DNA of 64,000 nt, from contig CAJZHL010000019.1 in assembly GCA_916048055.1 (NCBI GenBank), positions 868,001 to 932,000 on the forward strand. The letters run 5' to 3'. How positions within the stretch are numbered: the stretch's first letter is position 1; every line of letters begins with the position of its first letter. Of the stretch, positions 22,313-32,814 are shown in pieces. The notes under the pieces are model-generated. The model saw nothing but the letters and a program-made list of their open reading frames with translations, had not been told where the DNA came from and did not search any database. Made by a program: the position numbers and the translations under genes. The DNA is from Pedinophyceae sp. YPF-701. Taxonomy: Eukaryota; Chlorophyta; Pedinophyceae.

Positions 22313-25300
22313 ATGGCGCAGGACGGGGCGCCTCAGGGCCAGCCTGGGCCGCTGCGTTGGCTGCGCCAGGCGCGCTCGGCAGCGGAGAACCTGGCCTCCG
22401 ACGGGCTCAGGAGCTTCCACCACGCGGTGGGCGAGGCGCGGAGGGCGATCTCGAACGGCAGCGGGCCCGCACGGGACTCCCTTGCGCGTCGTCGGCCACC
22501 CGGGCAGCGAAACGCGACCTTCACGGCGGGCTGGGCCGCGCCGCTGGCGTCCATCAGCGCGGGCGCGGCATCTGCGGGGCATGGATCCATGAGGTTCAGC
22601 TTCTCCGCGCAGCCAATCGCGGAAATCAGCGCCGCGGACCCGCAGAAGGAGCCACCGAAGAGCAGCGAGCCCAAACAGCCGACGCAGAGCAGCCCGCCCG
22701 GCGCGCAGACGGCCGGGAAGCCGGCGCCCGCGGCGCCCGCGCAGGCAGGGCCGTCCGAGCAAGCGACGCCGAGCCCTGAGCCCGCGCCACCGGCCGCGGG
22801 CGCCGCGCCCGGGCCCGCACCTGCTCAGCCGCCTCCGGCCAGCGCCCCCGCCCCCGCACAGCCGCCTGCGGCGCCGACGCCGCCGCCGCCGCCGCCCACA
22901 CGCAAGGAGGACCAGGCCCCCGCCCCGGCACCCGATGCGGATGCCAAGGAAACAGAGGAGCGCATTTTAATCAGTGAGGCAAGTCTCCCACCAAACCCGC
23001 CCAATGCCCGACCGCACAGCCCCACAAGCCGCCCCCATGCAGCCTCCCGGCCATACCACGCACAGAAACACCACGCGGCCCCCAGCTTCGCGCCTCTTCT
23101 CCCGCGACAGGCTCGCTTCCGGCCCACCAGCGTCTGCGGTCGCCAGATCCGCCCACGACAAGCTCGCGCCCGCTCCGCCGACGCAGGTGGACATCCAGGG
23201 CGTCGACGGCGCGCTCAAGGAGGCCGCGGAGGCCGCGCTGGCGACGCGCCCGAACTTCGCCTACACGCAGCGCGACATCCGCAACGACGTCGAACGTTTG
23301 TTCGAAATGGGGTACTTCTCGTCGTGCCAGCCCAAGGCCGAGGACACGCGCGACGGCGTCCGCATCACCTTCGTCGTGCAGCCGAACCCGGAGATCAAGG
23401 CAAGCGGCCGCACCGCCCTGCACGCGCGCGCCGCCCGCGGCGCCTCCCGCCCGCTGCCGTGCGACCGCGCGCGCCCTCAGCGCGCGCCCTCCGCCCGCAC
23501 GCGCTCGCAGGGCATCGTGGTGTCGGGCGCGAACGCGCTGCCGGTCAAGGTGCTCCAGGACGCGTTCGCGGGGCAGTACGGGCGCACGCTCAACTTCACG
23601 GACTTCTCGCGGGCGATCCAGGTGATCAACCGGTGGTACGAGAACCGCGGGCTGTTCGGGCAGGTCGCGGACGTGGAGATGGTGCGCGGCGTCGCGGAGC
23701 TGCGCATCGCGGAGGTCGCGGTGGGAAAAGTGGGGCTGCGGTTCCTAAAGGCGGGCTCCGGGGAGCCTGTGCGGGGCCGCACGCGTCCGGAGATCATCAT
23801 GCGGCACGTCACGACCAAACCCGGCCAGATCTACTCGCTGCAGCAGGCCCGTCGCGACATTGACTCGGGTGAGACCGCACGACCCTCGGCAGCGGCGCGG
23901 GGCTGTGCGAGCGCCCGGCGGGGCCGTGCGGTGCGCCAGGGAGACGCGCTGTCCGCACTCGACTTCGCTCGCTCCGTGTCTCTTCCCTCAGCATGCAAAA
24001 CACCCCCCCCTCCCCTTTGCAGTGTACTCAATGGGGCTGTATGATGACGTCAGCATGGTGCCGACGACGACGGAGGCGAACGGCCCGGGGGCGCCGCAGG
24101 TGGACCTCACGCTGAACGTCGTGGAGCGGCGCTCCGGCGGGCTCACGGCCGGCGGCGGCATCAGCGCGTCCGGCGGCGACGGCGGCGGCAACCCCGGCTT
24201 CATCGGGAACCTGGCGTACTCGCAGCGCAACCTGATGGGCCTGAACCAGAAGCTGACGGCGAGCGTGGAGCTCGGGCAGTCGGACGTGCTCTGCCGGCTG
24301 AACCACACGGACCCGTGGGTGTGGGGCGACCCGCACCGCACGTCGCGCACGGTCACGCTGCAGAACACGCGGACCTCCGCGGCCGCGCTGCTCGGGCGCT
24401 CGCGCGCGGACCTCGAGGACGCCGCGCAGGAGCGCCAGCGCGGCGGCGGCGGAGCGGCGCGCTCGCAGGGCGGCGGCAACGCTGCGTCGCAAGCAGCGCG
24501 GCGAGCGTCGCGAGAGCGCCGAGCTCGAGCGGGATGCGCGTGAGCGGCACCGGCGCGATGAGCGGCGCCGTCGTGGGCGCCGCGGGCGCCGGCGGCGGCG
24601 CGGCCTCCGCGCCGCCCGGCGGCTCCTCTGGCGCGCCGCGCAATGAGCCGCACCACCGCGACCTGATCATCGCGCGCGCGCTGTGCGGCGTGGAGTGGTC
24701 GCGGCCGATCCGCGAGGGCTGGACGGCCGGGGCCGGCGCGACGCTGTCGCGCGTGCGCTGCCTCGACGACGCCGGCGTGCCGTGTACGCGCGACCAGTAC
24801 ATGGCCCCGGTGACGTTCTCCGGGACGGAGACGGACCTGCAGGCGGTGTTCAAGGCGCAGGTGGCGTTCTCGCCCGTCGAGGGCGATGCGCAGCTGCTGG
24901 CGTCCGCGGAGTACGCGCCGCCCGGGCCGTCGGAGGCGTGGCTCAACTTTTGGCGCATGCGGGTGCGCGGGGAGCGGCAGCTCCCGATCGGGCCGTGCAC
25001 GCTCGTGCTCGCGGGCAAGGGCGGCACCATTAAGGTACGTGCGGGCGTCCGCGGACCGGAGGCCGCGGGTCGCCGCGAACGGGCATGTCTGCGAGCACGT
25101 GCGGCGACAGTGCGTGACGTTTGCGTGCCGCTCGCTGCTTGCAGGGCGATCTGCCGCCGTACGAGGCGTTCCCGATCGGCGGCACCAACTCCGTGCGCGG
25201 GTACGAGGAGGGCGGCGTCGGCACCGGGCGTCAGTGCCTTGTGGGCTCCGCGGAGCTGCGCTGGCCGCTGTTGGCGCCGGTGGCCGGCTGTGCGTTCATC

Positions 25301-25495
25301 GACGGCGGGACGGACCTCGGCACGGGCGAGAGCGTCAGCGGGGACCCCGCGGGCACGCGCGGGAAGCCCGGCATGGGCTACGGCTTCGGCGCCGGCCTGC
25401 GCCTGGACTCGCCCGTCGGGCCGCTGCGGCTCGAGTACGCGTTCAACGACCGCGGGCAGAGCCGGTTCCACTTCGGTGTGGGATCGCAGATGTGA
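22313..25495 (+). CDS. OEP80: Chloroplast outer-envelope OEP80 (Omp85/TOC75-V family)
   Basis: Exons 22313-22978, 23187-23399, 23511-23868, 24023-about 24488, about 24563-25034 and 25145-25495 give roughly 840 residues. A disordered Pro/Ala-rich N-terminal region of about 200 residues is followed by POTRA repeats ([58 protein letters not shown]), each matching plant OEP80. The 16-strand barrel has [30 protein letters not shown], the signature [13 protein letters not shown] and the C-terminal [21 protein letters not shown]80 is essential for inserting beta-barrel proteins into the plastid outer envelope. Two introns start with GC (GAG|GCAAGT at 22979, AAG|GCAAGC at 23400). Frame changes between 24430 and 24563 in a variable loop; a 74-base GC-AG intron (24489-24562) would explain it, but an indel is possible. 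Confidence 0.92.
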
Positions 25496-25855
25496 CGGAT
25501 GACGCGCACAGTGCTGTTGAGACGTCGAAACGCGCTGCTGCAGCAAGCATGGTCGCTGGCGGGCGCATCCTTGGGCGGTGCACGGCTGCCGATCCCGCGG
25601 AGAGAGCGCTGCGCTTGAGCTCGCAGGAGGCCGTTGCGGGTCGCGAACGGTGGCCCGCGGCAGCTGGGCCAGAGGTCGTGTGTGCATGGAGGTGTTGTAG
25701 GACACTTCGCTTGAGACACGGGATTCGAGTCACGGCTTTGGGTACATTTTGTTACATCAGGCACCGTCGCTTCCACCTCGCAGCGTCAGGCGAGCGAGCC
25801 GCGACTCGTTTCAATTAACGTGAGTCGCAGAGCTGCCACCGCCGTCGTGGACTGC
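25496..25855. other. Convergent 3' region, OEP80 and rbcS-2
   Basis: 360 bases between two stop codons. It contains the short inverted repeat at 25801-25828 listed separately. Confidence 0.4.
25801..25828. repeat. Short inverted repeat (possible stem-loop) in a shared 3' region
   Basis: GCGACTC at 25801-25807 pairs with GAGTCGC at 25822-25828 around a 14-base A/T-rich loop, 28 bases downstream of the rbcS-2 stop. It could be a 3'-UTR hairpin for rbcS-2, or chance. Confidence 0.35.
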
Positions 25856-26948
25856 TTAGGCCACCGAGCGAGCCTCCGGCGAGAGCGCCGAGCCCGGGCG
25901 CTGCACCAGGAAGCCGGCGCACTGCACCTGGCGGACGTTGTCGAAGCCCACCACGCGGATGTAGCAGCCCGGGAACAGCTTCTTGCAGTTGGCGATCTCG
26001 CGGATGACCTCCTGCGAGTCCGTGCAGCCGAACATGGGCAGCTTGTACATGGTCCAGTAGCGGTTGTCCTGGTACGTCACCGACGCGCCGCCGGCGAAGC
26101 GGATGCAGTTCTCGTTGGACACGATGCCCTGGTCCTCCGAGGCGAACTCGATGCAGGGAACAAAGCCCGAGTTGGTCAGGTAGTCGATCTGGCGAGCGAC
26201 CTCCTGGTCCGTCAGGGGCGGCAGGTACGACATCGTCTCGAAGAACTGGTTGTTGAAGGGGGTCCACACCTGCGGGGCGACGGGCGGGTTGTTGTGCGGC
26301 ACAGAGGTGAGCTCGGGCGCGACGTGGCGGCTTCGCGTGCAGAGCTGGCGGACGGAGAGGGCTCTCAGCAACTACGAGAACGCTGTCGCGTGCAGCTGAT
26401 CCGCAGGGAGCGGCGGCGCGCACGCTGCCGCGGGGTGGAAAGCGCGGCGGCCAAATCCACGGGCCGAGGCTCGCGATGCCCCTGATGGCCGCATCGCTCG
26501 CGCGCACCGGTCTATAGGAGTTAGGTTGTGGCCGGGTGTTCGCCGGTGCGCGGCGGAAATCCGCCACAACGGGGAAAAGGGGGCGGATTGCAGCCCAAAT
26601 CGACCCTGGGCGGCAACGCGGCGACGGGCACGCCCCGCGACGGAACGTGCGCGCACTTGGTCAGGAACGTAACTGAGCGTGCGGAAATGCGCTTGGTTAC
26701 GCGATTGAGCCGGGCCACGGGCCGGGAGAGGCGGCCAGCGGAGTCGATAGGCGGATCCGGCGCGGCGCGCATGGAGGCGCGATCGCGGGTGATGGCTGCG
26801 CGAGGCCGCGACATCAGGTGACAAGGAGCGCGGAAATCGGGGGGAGATGGCCGCCTGAGGGGCCGGGACGCACCCGCATGGCCGAGGCCGAAGCCTTGGC
26901 GACGGGGGCCTTGACGGCGACCTTGGCGGTGGAGATGACAGCGTTCAT
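25856..26948 (-). CDS. RBCS2: RuBisCO small subunit, copy 2
   Basis: Exons 26948-26874 and 26269-25856 give a 162-residue precursor. The mature part is almost identical to copies 1 and 3, with the same intron position after MR and the same 414-base second exon. The transit peptide begins [20 protein letters not shown] and is two residues shorter than in the others. The C terminus reads [11 protein letters not shown], with Ser where the other copies have Ala. The 604-base intron starts GTGCGT and shows no obvious similarity to the introns of the other copies. Oriented opposite to copy 1, with OEP80 between them, so this is not a simple tandem array. Plastid stroma, Calvin cycle. Confidence 0.97.
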
Positions 26949-28154
26949 TTTGCCTGATGTAACTTTCCTGCGAAGGTGACGTGCCCGGTCGGCGCGCGCG
27001 GCAATGAGCCGCGCCGCGGCGAGGCTCGAAGTCAACATCCCACCCCCCCCTGGCCCACGTAAGGTCGCCACACGCCTGCGAGCACGCTCATTGGACGGGA
27101 ACTGCCGTCAACTTACGTGGCTCGCTGCGCCGCCCGCCCTTCTAGCGCGCAAAATCGCGGTTGCGCCCCTCGAGCAGCGCTGGCAAGATGGGAGCTGACC
27201 GTCGCGATCCGGGCGGCCCAGGTCTGTGTGTCGGGACGGACAGAATAGTCTGGTGCAGGGCCTATCGCCTGTTTCCGGCGACGGGCCGGTTCCGCCTACG
27301 TGTGCGCGAGAAAGCCGAGCTCGGTGGTGCCTTGGCCTCCAGCCGATCGCGGGCCGCCCCATTCGATTCCTCGCATGTGGCACTGGGACTTTCAAGATAT
27401 AATGTCTCGCTTGAAGCCGCGCAATCTCAACGTCTAGACGCCGCAGGGCCTGCGCGGCGCAGCTGTCTCTGCTGCAGGGCACCTGCCCGTCCGCGACGTC
27501 TCCGCCGCGCAAAGCGCCATGTGCTGCCAGGAAACGAATAGCACGCAGTCCAACAAGCCGGGTATCGCACGGCAAGGAGCTCCAGGAGCGACACCTGCGG
27601 CCGGGCGCCGCACTTCGGCCCAAAACAACTCGCAGCAGGCGCGCTGCGGACAACGCGGCACTCCTGTGCGATCGCCGACCTGACTCCCGTCCGATGTGAT
27701 AGCTCGAGCACGTCCTCCTCAAGACACACACGCACACTCCGAGACACCAGCCCCAGGCCCCGCGGCCGCGCCGCCCCCACCGCACCGCCTGCGCAGTGGC
27801 GGCATCCCCGACCGGCGCGCGACGCCCCGCGGCAGCCGCCAACTCGCCTCACCGACCCCTGGCTCGCGGCTCCCGGCGTCTGCCCTCGCTCGCGCACGTT
27901 GTCGCCCCCCGCTCTCGCGCAGACTCCCACTTGCGCTGCGTTTCGAGCGCGCGGGGCACGCCGCCCCGGCCAGGCTCCGAACGCGCCGGCCTGAGCCCAA
28001 CGCCGCGCAGCATGCGCACTCGCGGACCTCGCGACCTCGTTCCCGGCCCCCGCGTGCGCCCACGGCGTGCAAATGCAAATGACGCACAACGCACAGCACG
28101 TCACGGTGCAAGCAGCAGAGTCACATGTACGCGTCCCCCGGCGCGCCGCGGGCC
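26949..28154. other. Upstream region of rbcS-2 and 3' region of the complex I gene
   Basis: About 1.2 kb. It should contain the rbcS-2 promoter. A long minus-strand frame crossing it is a read-through of neighbouring introns, not a gene. Confidence 0.4.
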
Positions 28155-29220
28155 TCAGCGGGGCTCCTCCTTCGTCGACAGCGCGGCGAACGGCCGCTGC
28201 TGCATCGCGGTGGTCCCGGGGAGCACTCCGCCCGCCAGCGCGCCCAGGAACGACTGCCGCAGCGACAGGTCCGGATTGTTGGCGACGAACTGGTCGCGGT
28301 CCCGCTCGATGAGCTCGATGACCTCGGCCTTGTTGGACTTGCGGCCTGCGAGGCGGGCGCGGGCGCTGGTCAGCCTGTGCATTGCGTCCGCGTACGCAAG
28401 CGGTGCGGGCGGGGCGGAGGAGGAGGACGTACCGGTCAGCCGAGCCCACGACTCGTGGTAGGAGCCGGCGGCGCCGATGAACATGGCGTACGTCGCCAGG
28501 GTGCACGCCGCGCGGAGGCGCCCCGCGGTGCCCGTCGCCCACCTGCGGGAGAGGTGCCGGGAACAGGGGTTCAGGGGCGTCCTGGGGGTCCGTCGGAGGG
28601 ATCAGGCATGTCCGCACTCGTGTCGTGCGCTTGGCGGCCCGGGACGTGGCGCTGGTGCACGCGCAGGGCCGCAGGCGGGTCGCTTTGTTGTTGCCGAGGC
28701 AGGGAGCTCGCCTCATGTCGCTGCGGCCAGTCCACCAGCCCGCGAGCCAGCCCACGGTCGTCCACTTCGCGATGCGGAAGTAGTCTTCCACGTTCGCGTT
28801 CGACACTGCGGCACAGAGACGGCGGTGGCGGTGAGGAGGTCCCAGAGGAAGGACGGCGACCGCGCCTCGCCACCCGCCCGAAACGGCACGCGAGGACGGC
28901 CAGCCCATCATGGCAGGTGCGGTGCGCCAGAACGACGCGCAGGAGGCTCGCGCGCGGCACCTCAGGGGACACGGCGAGCGATTCAGGTGCACTGGACCCA
29001 AAGTTCCCGTCTGGCAGCTCAGGGAAAGGTCCAGGGGCGTACAGACTGCCGTGAAGGACGGGTCTTGATCCACCACAGGGAACTCCGGGTACCTCGCCGA
29101 CATGCGTGGCCCGTGGAAGCGAGCATACTCGCCGCTTGGGTGGAAGCCCCTGTAGTTCTCCTGCTGCGGGCCCTTCTCCCGCAGATAGCTATTGATCGGC
29201 GCATTGCCGTCGCCCGACAT
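28155..29220 (-). CDS. Mitochondrial complex I 20.9 kDa subunit (NUXM-like)
   Basis: Three exons, 29220-29043, 28805-28712 and 28542-28155, give 219 residues. The block YPEFPVVDQDPSFTAVL...NVEDYFRIAKWTTVGWLAGW matches the plant 20.9 kDa subunit and fungal 21 kDa (NUXM) subunit pattern of YPvvDxxPxF..V followed by a DY motif and a first membrane helix. The second helix, AACTLATYAMFIGAAGSYHE, ends in the WARLTG stretch equivalent to AGRLMG of plants. A C-terminal extension of about 80 residues, which plants lack, holds a char­ged helix (EVIELIERDRDQF). It is an accessory, membrane-arm subunit of NADH:ubiquinone oxidoreductase. The second intron needs a GC donor (AG|GCGAGC at 28711). Only that join keeps the second helix in frame. 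Family call is good but rests on a short motif. Confidence 0.75.
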
Positions 29221-29593
29221 AATTCCCTGCACGGGTCCCGGGCGCAAACGGCGGCCCAGACCCCCTGCCGCGACAACGGCGCGTCGAAACGACCTCGCGA
29301 CGCTCTTCCACGCTATCTACGCGCGCACCCGTCCTATCTAGCTCCGCGGGAGAATGCCCAGCGCACTTCTGCTCGGGTCACGCGTGCGGTCGCGCCGACG
29401 TCGCCCGAGCGCCCGTCCTCCGGTACAAGTGCAATGCACCCCACGATGCGGGCCGGGCGGCGAATGCGCTCAATGCAGCGCCTGCCGCGCGGGCCTCCCG
29501 ACTTCTCTCGCATGCGCAGCAGCGTGTCGTCAGCCTGTTGAAGACCGACGCGCCCCAGACGCCGCACAAATCCACCGCGGAGGTGGGAGCACC
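29221..29593. other. Divergent promoter region, complex I subunit and MED11
   Basis: 373 bases between divergent starts. No recognised motif. Confidence 0.4.
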
Positions 29594-30204
29594 ATGGAGG
29601 GGCCCGAGCCCGCTGCTGCGGCGGACGGGGAGCAGGGCGGGTCGCTGGCGAGGCTCGACGTCGTCGAGCAGAGCATCATCGAGGCGCTGAAGCTCGCCGG
29701 GGGCGTCATGGCCGAGCTGGCGAAGGGCAGGTGTGGCACGACGCAGCAACTGCACCACACCGGGCGCCGGAGACGCGCAGCCACGTCCCCGCGCGGACCC
29801 ACCAGGCCGCGTTCGACAGGTTATTCGATTGATCCTTCATGAGCAATGCTCCCCCGCGCCCTCCACCTGCAGGGACGCGTCAGGCGTGGAGGCTGGGCGG
29901 CTCGCCACGGAGGCGCTGCACCGCGTGCGGAGGTGTCAGGATCTGCTGAGGAGCGAGTACAGGTCCGCGCAGCACCCGCACGACCGCTGCCTGCTGCGTC
30001 TGCAGCCACTTCTCGGCGCCGCCGGTGTTGACACCATGCAACGACCCGCGAGCACCACTCAACTGGCGCAGGTCCACATCGACCGTCGTCATGCCGCGCG
30101 CGACGGCCTACGTCGACCAGCAGCGCGTCGATGTCGCGAAGGAGCGCATCCAGATCGCGCAGGAGCAGCTGCGTCACATCGAGCGCGTCCTGTCCGGAGC
30201 GTAA
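29594..30204 (+). CDS. MED11: Mediator complex subunit 11
   Basis: Exons 29594-29730, 29873-29962 and 30072-30204 join in phase 2 at both introns to give 119 residues, the family's usual size (about 115). The first helix, LARLDVVEQSIIEALKLAGG followed by VMAELAKG, is the hallmark of MED11. A second helix (ATEALHRVRRCQDLLRSEYR) and a third (VDQQRVDVAKERIQIAQEQL followed by RHIERVL) complete the coiled-coil arrangement that pairs with MED22 in the Mediator head module. It acts in the nucleus, linking activators and RNA polymerase II. Assignment rests on helix pattern and length because the family is short and divergent. MED22 or another small coiled-coil protein is the alternative. Confidence 0.72.
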
Positions 30205-30331
30205 CGTGACGTCGCGCTCACCAGCCGCGCGGTCGCGCCATGGCGCCTGCGCCGCGGAGGATCCCATGCGACAGGCAACGCTGACGCCGGGCGACGCCGG
30301 GCGGCCCGGCGGCGCTGTCTGGGACGCGATT

Positions 30332-31250
30332 TCAAGTCCTGCCGTGCTTCAGCGGGGCCTGTGGCGCGTGCGGGACGGTTTCCGGGGTCCGCGGGGTCTT
30401 CTTCGCCCTCGTCTGGCGCTGAGGAGTGACGGAGTCCGGCGCAACGGGCGCGGCGACCGCGGCACGCCCCTCGAAGGGCAGGAGGCTCACGAGTCGAAAG
30501 CTCAGGTACGCCGCGGCAACGACCCGGGCGGCCCAAACGAGGCCCGCCACGAGGAGGTGCTTCGGCGAGTGGATGTGTATCATGATGGCCTCGAATGACG
30601 GTGGCGCGGGCTCAGGAGGCGGCGTGGTGGCGTTCTGCACTGGCTCGCTTCGCAGCCGCCCCACGCGGAATGTCCGCGGCGACGCGCGACACCAGTCCCG
30701 GCACCGCACAGACGCCTGCGGGTGCGACGGGACGGTTGCTTCGAGGAGTGAGCGGCCGGCCTGGCGAGGCCTGCCCGGCGCTCTTGCTGTTTTTTTTTTT
30801 TCCATTCTCGACGCGCGTCTTTGCACGAGGGCGGACGGGACTCTCGCCTCCAGGGATGTGATCCTGCCACGCACGACGACCACGTTCTCCCGCTCGAGGC
30901 TGGCGATCGTGCCGTCGCTGTGCACGCCAGCGGGCATCGCTTCGCTGCCCTCCACGAACGAGAAACGGCATTTCCCGTCGCAGAACGCGTCCACGCGCGC
31001 GCTCACCCGCACGACGTGGACGTCATCGACCTGCAGCGTCGCGGTGGCCATGGCACGGGCGTCAGGCGGCCCGCACCAGCGCGCCCAATGGTCGTCGCTC
31101 AAGCGGCTTCAGCAGCGCGCTTTCGGCGCCGCGGGGGCTCGTGGCGCTGCACAAACGCACGTTCGCGCCCTCACAATATCCGCCGCCCTGGAACACGAGT
31201 ATCGACAGCACAGCCGTCGCCGCCGCGAGCCAACGCGAGGACACTGACAT
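30332..31250 (-). CDS. Hypothetical type I single-pass membrane protein
   Basis: Not recognised. Three exons, 31250-31161, 31030-30875 and 30634-30332, join in phase 0 with GTGCGT donors and GCAG acceptors to give 182 residues. Residues 2-25 form a signal peptide (SVSSRWLAAATAVLSILVFQ). A small extracytosolic region has alternating beta-type sequence (VDDVHVVRVSARVDAFCDGK) with two closely spaced Cys and a possible N-glycosylation site (NAT). A membrane helix near residue 105 (LLVAGLVWAARVVAAAYLSF) is followed by a basic, Pro/Thr-rich cytosolic tail. The layout is like small secretory-pathway subunits such as those of the translocon-associated complex, but no motif confirms it. It converges on MED11 with a 127-base gap. 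Confidence 0.5.
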
Positions 31251-31513
31251 CTTGCTGCGACGCGGTGTCGGCGAGCAGGCCGTGCTGGTTGCCGCCCAGG
31301 CAGCGCTGCGGGGCCAGGGAGTTCGAGCGGCGGTGGGCGCAGCTGCCTCTGACGTCGCGCAGGCCCTGATGCGCCGTTGACAGGACACGGTGTGAGGGGG
31401 GGAGATGCACCTGATTGCAGGTCGCTCCTCACCACTGCCGCGCACGAGCCCGGTCGCGCGGGCCATGAGCGGTCAGGATCGCCAGTACCTCGCGACGTCG
31501 GCAGCGTTGCGTC

Positions 31514-31768
31514 ATGCTGCCGCGCAGCAAGACGAAGCGGGCCCTAATAGGGCTGGGCGCGCTGCTCGTGGCAGGCCTGGCGGGTTTGGCGGTGTACGCG
31601 CTGAACCCGTCTAACAGCGAGCTGGTGGCGGGAGAATATGTGTACGGGATGATTCCTGGGCGCTCGCGGCTGACGTTCGGGCCCGAGCTGCTCCAGGGCC
31701 GGGAGGTCACGATGTGTTGTGCATCCAGCCGGTACGGGCCCATGCGCGCGCAGTGCAGGCCGAGATAG
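31514..31768 (+). CDS. Possible small membrane protein or first exon
   Basis: A short frame of 84 codons. The N terminus is basic and is followed by a convincing membrane helix (ALIGLGALLVAGLAGLAVYA), then a possible extracytosolic stretch (LVAGEYVYGMIPGRSRLTFG). It could be the first exon of a gene that continues into the frame at 31835-32662, but I could not find a convincing phase-consistent splice. No family recognised. Confidence 0.3.
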   Translation: MLPRSKTKRALIGLGALLVAGLAGLAVYALNPSNSELVAGEYVYGMIPGRSRLTFGPELLQGREVTMCCASSRYGPMRAQCRPR

Positions 31769-31834
31769 CATGCCACACGTATTTCGATTCAAGGACATTC
31801 TAGTCACGCGCGTTGGCTTCGAGCGGGCGCCCCG

Positions 31835-32662
31835 ATGTGGCCGACCGCCTCGCCCACCCAGCATGGTGGGGACGCGCTGCCACGCATCTTGAGGGCGTTC
31901 GCGCGCCTTGAAAGGCGCGCGCCGGCGCGTGGCATGTGTGGAAGTGCAGTTCTGCCAGAGCGCAGACGTACTTCACCGCGCGCCTCCGGGACGCGCAGGG
32001 CGCAACTCCATCCAGCGGACCGCACCACGAGCGCCGAGTTGTGCGCTTCCTTGCTCGGAACCGTCACGATATCTGTCCTCTCTTGGTGCCCTGCGCGTCG
32101 CAGCCCCGTCCAAGTGTGCGTCCGGCAGCACTCCCTGGCAGAACCCAACTTGAGCCCGGCGCTCGAGCTGGCGAAACGCGCTGCGGACTTCTTCCAACTC
32201 GGCCCCTTCGTGGCCCCGCCAGGCCCTTACGGCAGCCACCCACGCAGCTACAGTCGCTGCAAGACCGCGAGGCCCGTGCATGAGTTGGCAGGGGGGAGTG
32301 ACAACCAAAAGTGCGCCACCTTCCGCCGGCTGCTTCCGGCCTCGACGACGTACCTGCGGGCGGAGGCCGTGCCCGTCGCTGAGGGCTGGCGGCTGAGCTC
32401 CCTCATCGGCGTCTGGAACCGGACCACGGAGAGCGAGGAAGACGGCGAGGACTTTTCGTGCGACGTGATGCACAAGGACACTTTCAGGCGCCGGAGGCCG
32501 CTGGTCATCGTTGCTGCGATCCTCGCGACGCTGTTCTCGGAGAAACTCGCGCACAGCCAGCCCGCGCGCGTGGCGCTGCTGGCACTGGCCGGCTTCGGGG
32601 TTGTTTGCGTCGGGGCGATGTTCGCCCTACTGGTCATCGTCGCCCTCATCTTCTGCAAGTGA
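31835..32662 (+). CDS. Hypothetical membrane protein, uncertain 5' end
   Basis: Not recognised. The last 190 codons look protein-like: ALELAKRAADFFQLGPFV, several Cys, and then two closely spaced C-terminal membrane helices (RPLVIVAAILATLFSE and ALLALAGFGVVCVGAMFALL) ending VALIFCK. The first 80 or so codons are low complexity and may be intron or 5' UTR. It lies just upstream of the intronless gene at 32815 in the same orientation, with a 152-base gap. Together with the frame at 31514, it may be one multi-exon gene. Confidence 0.35.
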   Translation: MWPTASPTQHGGDALPRILRAFARLERRAPARGMCGSAVLPERRRTSPRASGTRRAQLHPADRTTSAELCASLLGTVTISVLSWCPARRSPVQVCVRQHSLAEPNLSPALELAKRAADFFQLGPFVAPPGPYGSHPRSYSRCKTARPVHELAGGSDNQKCATFRRLLPASTTYLRAEAVPVAEGWRLSSLIGVWNRTTESEEDGEDFSCDVMHKDTFRRRRPLVIVAAILATLFSEKLAHSQPARVALLALAGFGVVCVGAMFALLVIVALIFCK

Positions 32663-32814
32663 GCGGCCCGATCCCTCGGCCGTCAGTGCCGTCGCTCGCA
32701 TGGCGGAGGGACGTGAGCGCCGGCGCGTTTCGTCGCGCCCCGACTCCTGTCCCTGAGTCATGGATTGTGGCTTGCGATGTACGCAGGCTCGCGCTCCAAA
32801 AGGGCAGGAATATC

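Noticed and set aside
22979-23863. Continuation of the OEP80 first-exon frame
   Set aside because: After codon 222 it departs from the family. The GC donor at 22979 restores the POTRA sequence instead.
25700-25760. tRNA-like GGATTCGAGTC near the OEP80 3' end
   Set aside because: The flanks do not form the required stems.
27427-29247. 606-codon minus-strand frame
   Set aside because: Its first part is the complex I exon, but the rest reads through introns and the intergenic region in the wrong frame.
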